From Sphaerulina vaccinii (Eukaryota; Ascomycota; Dothideomycetes; Mycosphaerellales; Mycosphaerellaceae), in assembly GCA_022570795.1 (NCBI GenBank), contig JAKUDP010000001.1:1426001-1490000 (forward strand): 64,000 nt of DNA. The letters are read 5' to 3'. The notes under the pieces are model-generated. The model was not told where the DNA came from. It ran no database searches and worked only from the letters and a program-made list of their open reading frames with translations. The position numbers and the translations under genes are program-made. Within the stretch, counting starts at the first letter, position 1; every line of letters begins with the position of its first letter. Shown here piece after piece: positions 60,386 through 64,000 of this stretch.

Positions 60386-61777
60386 ATGGCGACTGTTATA
60401 GACTCCCAGATCTTTGGCAACGTCTTCTCCACGCCAGAGATCGCCGCAATATGGTCCGACAAGCAGAGAACGCAATACTTCTTGGACTTCGAGATCGCCT
60501 TAGCCAAAGCACAAGCAGAACTCGGCATCATACCTCAAAAAGCCTGTGGTGAGATAATCAAGAACAGCGCTCTCGAGAATCTGGACTTTGACGAGCTCAG
60601 GAAACAGACAGAGCTCATAGGTTATCCAGTCCTCCCTGTCGTACAGCAGCTCGTCAAGAAGATCAATGCAATCGAGCCAGGTCTAGGAGAATGGATCCAC
60701 TGGGGAACCACGACTCAAGACCTCACAGATACGGCAGTCGTACTCCAACTTCGAGATACGCTGAATCTGGTCGACCAGGCTCTGCAGAACATCGTCTCAG
60801 CTCTGGTCATATTATGCAAGAAGCATCGTAGCACACCCATGGCAGCTCGGAGTAATCTTCAGCAAGCAGTTCCTATCTCCCTTGGCTTCAAGATGGCCCG
60901 GCTTCTAGCACGATTCAAACGCCATCAACAGCGGCTCGCAGAACTTCGACCGAGACTTCTCGTGGCCCAATTCTCTGGAGCTGCTGGCACTTTGGCTACA
61001 ATCACACCCGAGACTTCCTACAACCCCGTCCGAGAAGAAGAAGAACCTCTCGCACTTCGCTGCCAATCCCTCCTCGCCTCCCACCTTGGTCTGGTCGTTC
61101 CTGAGATTGCCTGGCACACCGAACGCGACTCCTTCGCAGAAGTCTCGAACTTCCTCGCTGTCCTAACAGCCACCTGTGCCAAGTTCGCGACAGATCTCAA
61201 ACTCATGATGCAGCTCGAAGTAGGTGAAGCTCGAGAACCTTACGTGCCGCACAGAGGTAGCAGCAGTACCATGCCGCAGAAACGTAACCCAATTGGATGC
61301 GCTTACATATGCTCTATGGCTTCCAGTGTCCGTACTATGGCGTCAAGTATGGTTGAAGCCATCGTCGCAGATTTCGAACGCAGCACCGGCCCATGGGAGA
61401 TCGAGTGGATTATGTTACCTCAAATCTGCGCGTTAAGCCATGCTTGTCTCAAGCAGACTCACTATCTACTAGATGGGCTGGAAGTCGATGAGAAAGGCAT
61501 GCAGAAGAATCTGGCATTGAGCAAGGGAGCTATTGTATCTGAAGCTGTTATGATGGGGTTGGGCAAGGCTATTGGAAGGCAGTATGCGCATGATTTGGTA
61601 TATGATCTTTGCAGGCGAGCTCAAGTGGAAGATAAGAGTCTTGTGGAGTTGTTGAAGGAAGATGAAGAGGTTAGGAAGGCCGGACTTGCGAATGAGGAGT
61701 TGGAAAGGCTTTGTGATCCAAAGAACTATCTCGGATTGAGCGAGGTCATGGTTGACAAGGTGTTGGAGGGGATGTGA
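60386..61777 (+). CDS. fumarase/aspartase superfamily lyase (PcaB / adenylosuccinate-lyase type)
   Basis: 463 aa, single exon. The superfamily signature GSSSTMPQKRNPIGCAYI (around residue 290) and the WIHWGTTTQDLTDT and SGAAGTLATI segments identify a lyase-1 enzyme. It most resembles 3-carboxy-cis,cis-muconate cycloisomerase-type (PcaB) proteins found outside purine synthesis. Possible roles are aromatic-acid catabolism or a side activity on a C-N/C-O bond; no pathway partners lie adjacent. It forms homotetramers in known homologues. Start ATG 60386 (MATVIDSQIF). Confidence 0.85.
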   Translation: MATVIDSQIFGNVFSTPEIAAIWSDKQRTQYFLDFEIALAKAQAELGIIPQKACGEIIKNSALENLDFDELRKQTELIGYPVLPVVQQLVKKINAIEPGLGEWIHWGTTTQDLTDTAVVLQLRDTLNLVDQALQNIVSALVILCKKHRSTPMAARSNLQQAVPISLGFKMARLLARFKRHQQRLAELRPRLLVAQFSGAAGTLATITPETSYNPVREEEEPLALRCQSLLASHLGLVVPEIAWHTERDSFAEVSNFLAVLTATCAKFATDLKLMMQLEVGEAREPYVPHRGSSSTMPQKRNPIGCAYICSMASSVRTMASSMVEAIVADFERSTGPWEIEWIMLPQICALSHACLKQTHYLLDGLEVDEKGMQKNLALSKGAIVSEAVMMGLGKAIGRQYAHDLVYDLCRRAQVEDKSLVELLKEDEEVRKAGLANEELERLCDPKNYLGLSEVMVDKVLEGM

Positions 61778-62069
61778 TGATGAAGACTAGAGCGTGGTGA
61801 AGGTGGATCCCATTCTCCATTATATGATATGCGGCAAACACTGTAGCCAGGCACTACAGCGGATGCCCATCCGCGACACAGCTTCCTAGCAACTCTGCAT
61901 ACATACCACTCGGCATCAAGGACATACATTACAGCGGGATGACCGACATCGGCCAGGCCTTGGCATGACAAAGCTCTTGGATCCTTCTCGCTTGAATACC
62001 TCATGTCGTGTCTGGACAAACTCACCAGATCTTCTGCCAGCTCAGCATACTGGAAACGCCTCTTTTGAC

Positions 62070-62522
62070 ATGGCTTGCACAGAGACGGAACAACTGATCG
62101 AAGGCATAACTCGCCGGGCAATTGAAGCCGTAAACACTCGTCACTGGGACATCGAGGCCGACCCATGGATCTACTTCGCACAACACGACATCCTTGACGT
62201 TGACTGGCGTAATGATCTGATCGTAGATATGCAAGACACAACTTTCCACTCCTCAGGACATCACTTCGTTGACTTCGAGCGACAATTGACAATTGTGGCG
62301 CCGGAATTCCACGTGAGAATTGTCGACATCAAGACCACTGTTCTGGATATGGGCAAAGGCTTCGCGAGAGTCATGCTGAATGCAGAGGAAGTTGGTATAC
62401 CGGTTGGTGTTGTGAGACCTACGATTTGTCTTTTGGACTTCCGACGGAGAAATGAAGTCTGGATGTGCGGCAGGTTGAGAGCTCTACCTGGCGTGGAGTA
62501 CGGTGGATGGTGTTACACATGA
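62070..62522 (+). CDS. NTF2-like (SnoaL-type) domain protein
   Basis: 150 aa from ATG 62070. The N-terminal helix (ETEQLIEGITRRAIEAVNTR) is followed by beta strands and a second block (FHVRIVDIKTTVLDMGKGFA, MLNAEEVGIPVGVVRPTICL), the cone-like NTF2 fold often seen in small fungal proteins. No catalytic residues can be assigned. An upstream in-frame ATG (61965) adds a weakly protein-like leader. Role unknown. Confidence 0.6.
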   Translation: MACTETEQLIEGITRRAIEAVNTRHWDIEADPWIYFAQHDILDVDWRNDLIVDMQDTTFHSSGHHFVDFERQLTIVAPEFHVRIVDIKTTVLDMGKGFARVMLNAEEVGIPVGVVRPTICLLDFRRRNEVWMCGRLRALPGVEYGGWCYT

Positions 62523-62710
62523 CTGCAACGCAGCACTCTAGTATTTCCAGCCAAAGCCACCGGTGAGTCCGTTCACGTGGTACTTCACCAGCTCACTTCG
62601 CACTTCGATCATTGAAGAACTGCGATGGTCTAGATGGGTCCATACCTAGAAGATTGCGGACGAAAGTCAGCACGTATCTGTAGATTCAGAGCATGACTCA
62701 GACGGACAGA

Positions 62711-64000
62711 TTAGTTGCTTACCGATTGCTGGACATAGAATGCACGAGGCATATCAAAGTACTCCCCATTGAGGGTAAGGACGGCGTCTTTTATCAGTGC
62801 GTCGCCAAAGCACAACAATTTGAGCTGCTGGGCATCAGCCGAACGACTCTGCGCAAAGGCCCTCGAGATGGCCTCAGCACACTGTCCCATGCTTTGTGCG
62901 TAAGCAATCCGGGACTGTGTCAGTGTTGGCGCTCCCGGCGCATCTGGCCATACTGCCGGTGCGATTGGCCAGTTGTGCAAAATCTCTAGCTTGGGAAGCG
63001 TGCTGATCAACATCTGTATCCGTCAGCATGCTGGTCACCGCTTAGCATATCCACGACAATATCCAATTACTCTGGATCGGTGCGGGCGCTGAGCGGACTG
63101 TTCAAGGTACTCACAAGGTATTGATCGAATTGTCCGCACTTAAGGGCCAATAAATCTTCCAATGAGACTTTAGGGAGTCTCAACGATAGCTCTTTCAGCT
63201 CTTTACACTTCCCAACCAGTGCGAAAAGAGCAGAGAAATCCAGGACGTGTCGGTGCTCGCGATGCCTTGGCGTCGTAATCTCGAACGTCATTTGCCCGAT
63301 CTCAAGACGCTCTAGCGAGGCGCTATGGCCAAGTAGACTCGACCATTCGAAGTCGTCTGTGTCGTAGGATATATCACCGAACTGGACAGACTGGAGACCT
63401 GAGAAACATCGTAAGAAGCGCCCCAGAGTGCGGATGGGCACATCGCATGCGAGACACGTGAAGGAGACTAATTGCGTGCCGTGCCTAATGAAGTGCTCTC
63501 GAAGATAGCCGAAGAACGGGTCCAAATCTAGGACAGCGTTCTAGGTTAGCAAGTATCTTGAAGAGCGGACGCTTCTCAGCGGGTACGATCTCTCCACGCA
63601 TCGTCTTCGCTGTGACCAGCTGAGAGATAGCCGACTTTCCAAAGAGTGGTGTTGTGGTGGATCTACTTACCTCCGCACCACTCCAGTTTCAGGCTACGCA
63701 ATTTCTCGAATGGGATGACTGTGAACCACTTGAGAAAAGTGGGATCGAGTCCCACGACGCTGGAGGAGAACGACTCTAGAGCCGGTAGACGTATGGACTG
63801 CTCAGCGCCAAAAAGTCCCACGAACATGGTTCGCTCGAAGCTTGCCAGATCACCACTCATGTCAGTCTCGATTCCAAGATGCTTGAGTCCGTTGCTGCTA
63901 TGACGAAGCACTTGATGGTAGAAGTCGAGGTCTTCCTCTGCAATCTGGTTTGCATTCAGTGCCGTCAGCCTGGACACTGCATGATCGATGGGCAGATCGA
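62711..64000 (-). CDS. LRR/F-box-type protein, 5' end beyond the window
   Basis: Exons run leftwards: the right-edge exon down to 63671, then 63527-63115, then 63013 to at least 62711. Introns 63528-63670 (143 nt) and 63014-63114 (101 nt) are GT-AG and keep frame (WCG/DLDPFFGYL; QYL/MLISTLP). Repeating leucine-rich stretches (LKHLGIETDMSGDL, LRSLKLEWCG, LQSVQFGDISYD, LERLEIGQMTFE) suggest LRR folding as in fungal F-box-LRR proteins. Translation may stop at 62711, but CAATCG/GTAAGC there is a good donor, so another 3' exon towards about 62590 is possible. Function unknown. Confidence 0.6.

Noticed and set aside
1..64000. tRNA, rRNA, transposon, viral or CRISPR elements
   Set aside because: None noticed by eye; a tRNAscan or repeat-masking run was not possible, so small RNAs could have been missed.

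Overview
The window is nuclear DNA of a filamentous ascomycete. Genes lie close together on both strands and are split by short GT-AG introns, mostly 45-105 nt. The content is typical of Pezizomycotina: HET-domain, CFEM and Zn-cluster proteins, a LaeA-like methyltransferase and a tannase. The actin intron pattern and the F-box-like families would fit a Dothideomycete such as the Mycosphaerellaceae, but that placement is inference. No tRNA, rRNA, transposon, CRISPR array or viral sequence was recognised.

Layout. 1-4 kb: the end of an unknown gene, then a cytochrome P450 divergent from a LaeA-like methyltransferase. 4-10 kb: housekeeping genes (Fes1-type Hsp70 exchange factor, six-exon actin, FAD-dependent oxidoreductase). 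10-16 kb: a tannase/feruloyl esterase gene with two mutually compensating frameshifts, a HET-domain protein, and an SRA/YDG protein whose SRA fold appears interrupted by a SAP-like motif. 16-23 kb: an Rch1/SLC10A7-like transporter, a zinc alcohol dehydrogenase with very short terminal exons, and an 861-aa Cys-rich protein with two related modules. 23-29 kb: an unsplit CandA/CAND1 cullin regulator and a lysine-rich nuclear-type protein. 29-38 kb: a decayed F-box-like gene, a multi-exon membrane protein, an RWD-RBR ubiquitin ligase, dolichyldiphosphatase and two F-box-like proteins. 38-44 kb: a CFEM protein, replication factor Sld7 divergent from a mitochondrial GGQ release-factor-like protein, a small conserved-looking protein, and a secreted protein whose 3' end is tandemly duplicated. 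45-54 kb: an MFS transporter, a Cyc2-like mitochondrial flavoprotein, Tad3 (tRNA A34 deaminase partner) divergent from ORC5, and an Aim32-like protein. 54-64 kb: a Zn-cluster-type transcription factor, F-box-like and BTB proteins, a GPI-anchored protein, a fumarase/PcaB-superfamily lyase, an NTF2-like protein, and an LRR/F-box-type gene that runs off the right edge.

The genes are mostly independent housekeeping and accessory functions. Links worth noting are two replication-initiation genes (SLD7, ORC5) that both carry MCB-like sites upstream, the divergent P450/methyltransferase pair, and several convergent pairs whose stop codons are 1-15 nt apart. Three genes (tannase, SRA protein, F-box-like) show single- or double-base frameshifts. 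These are either recent decay or residual assembly errors. Exon coordinates were derived by hand from splice signals and reading frame.
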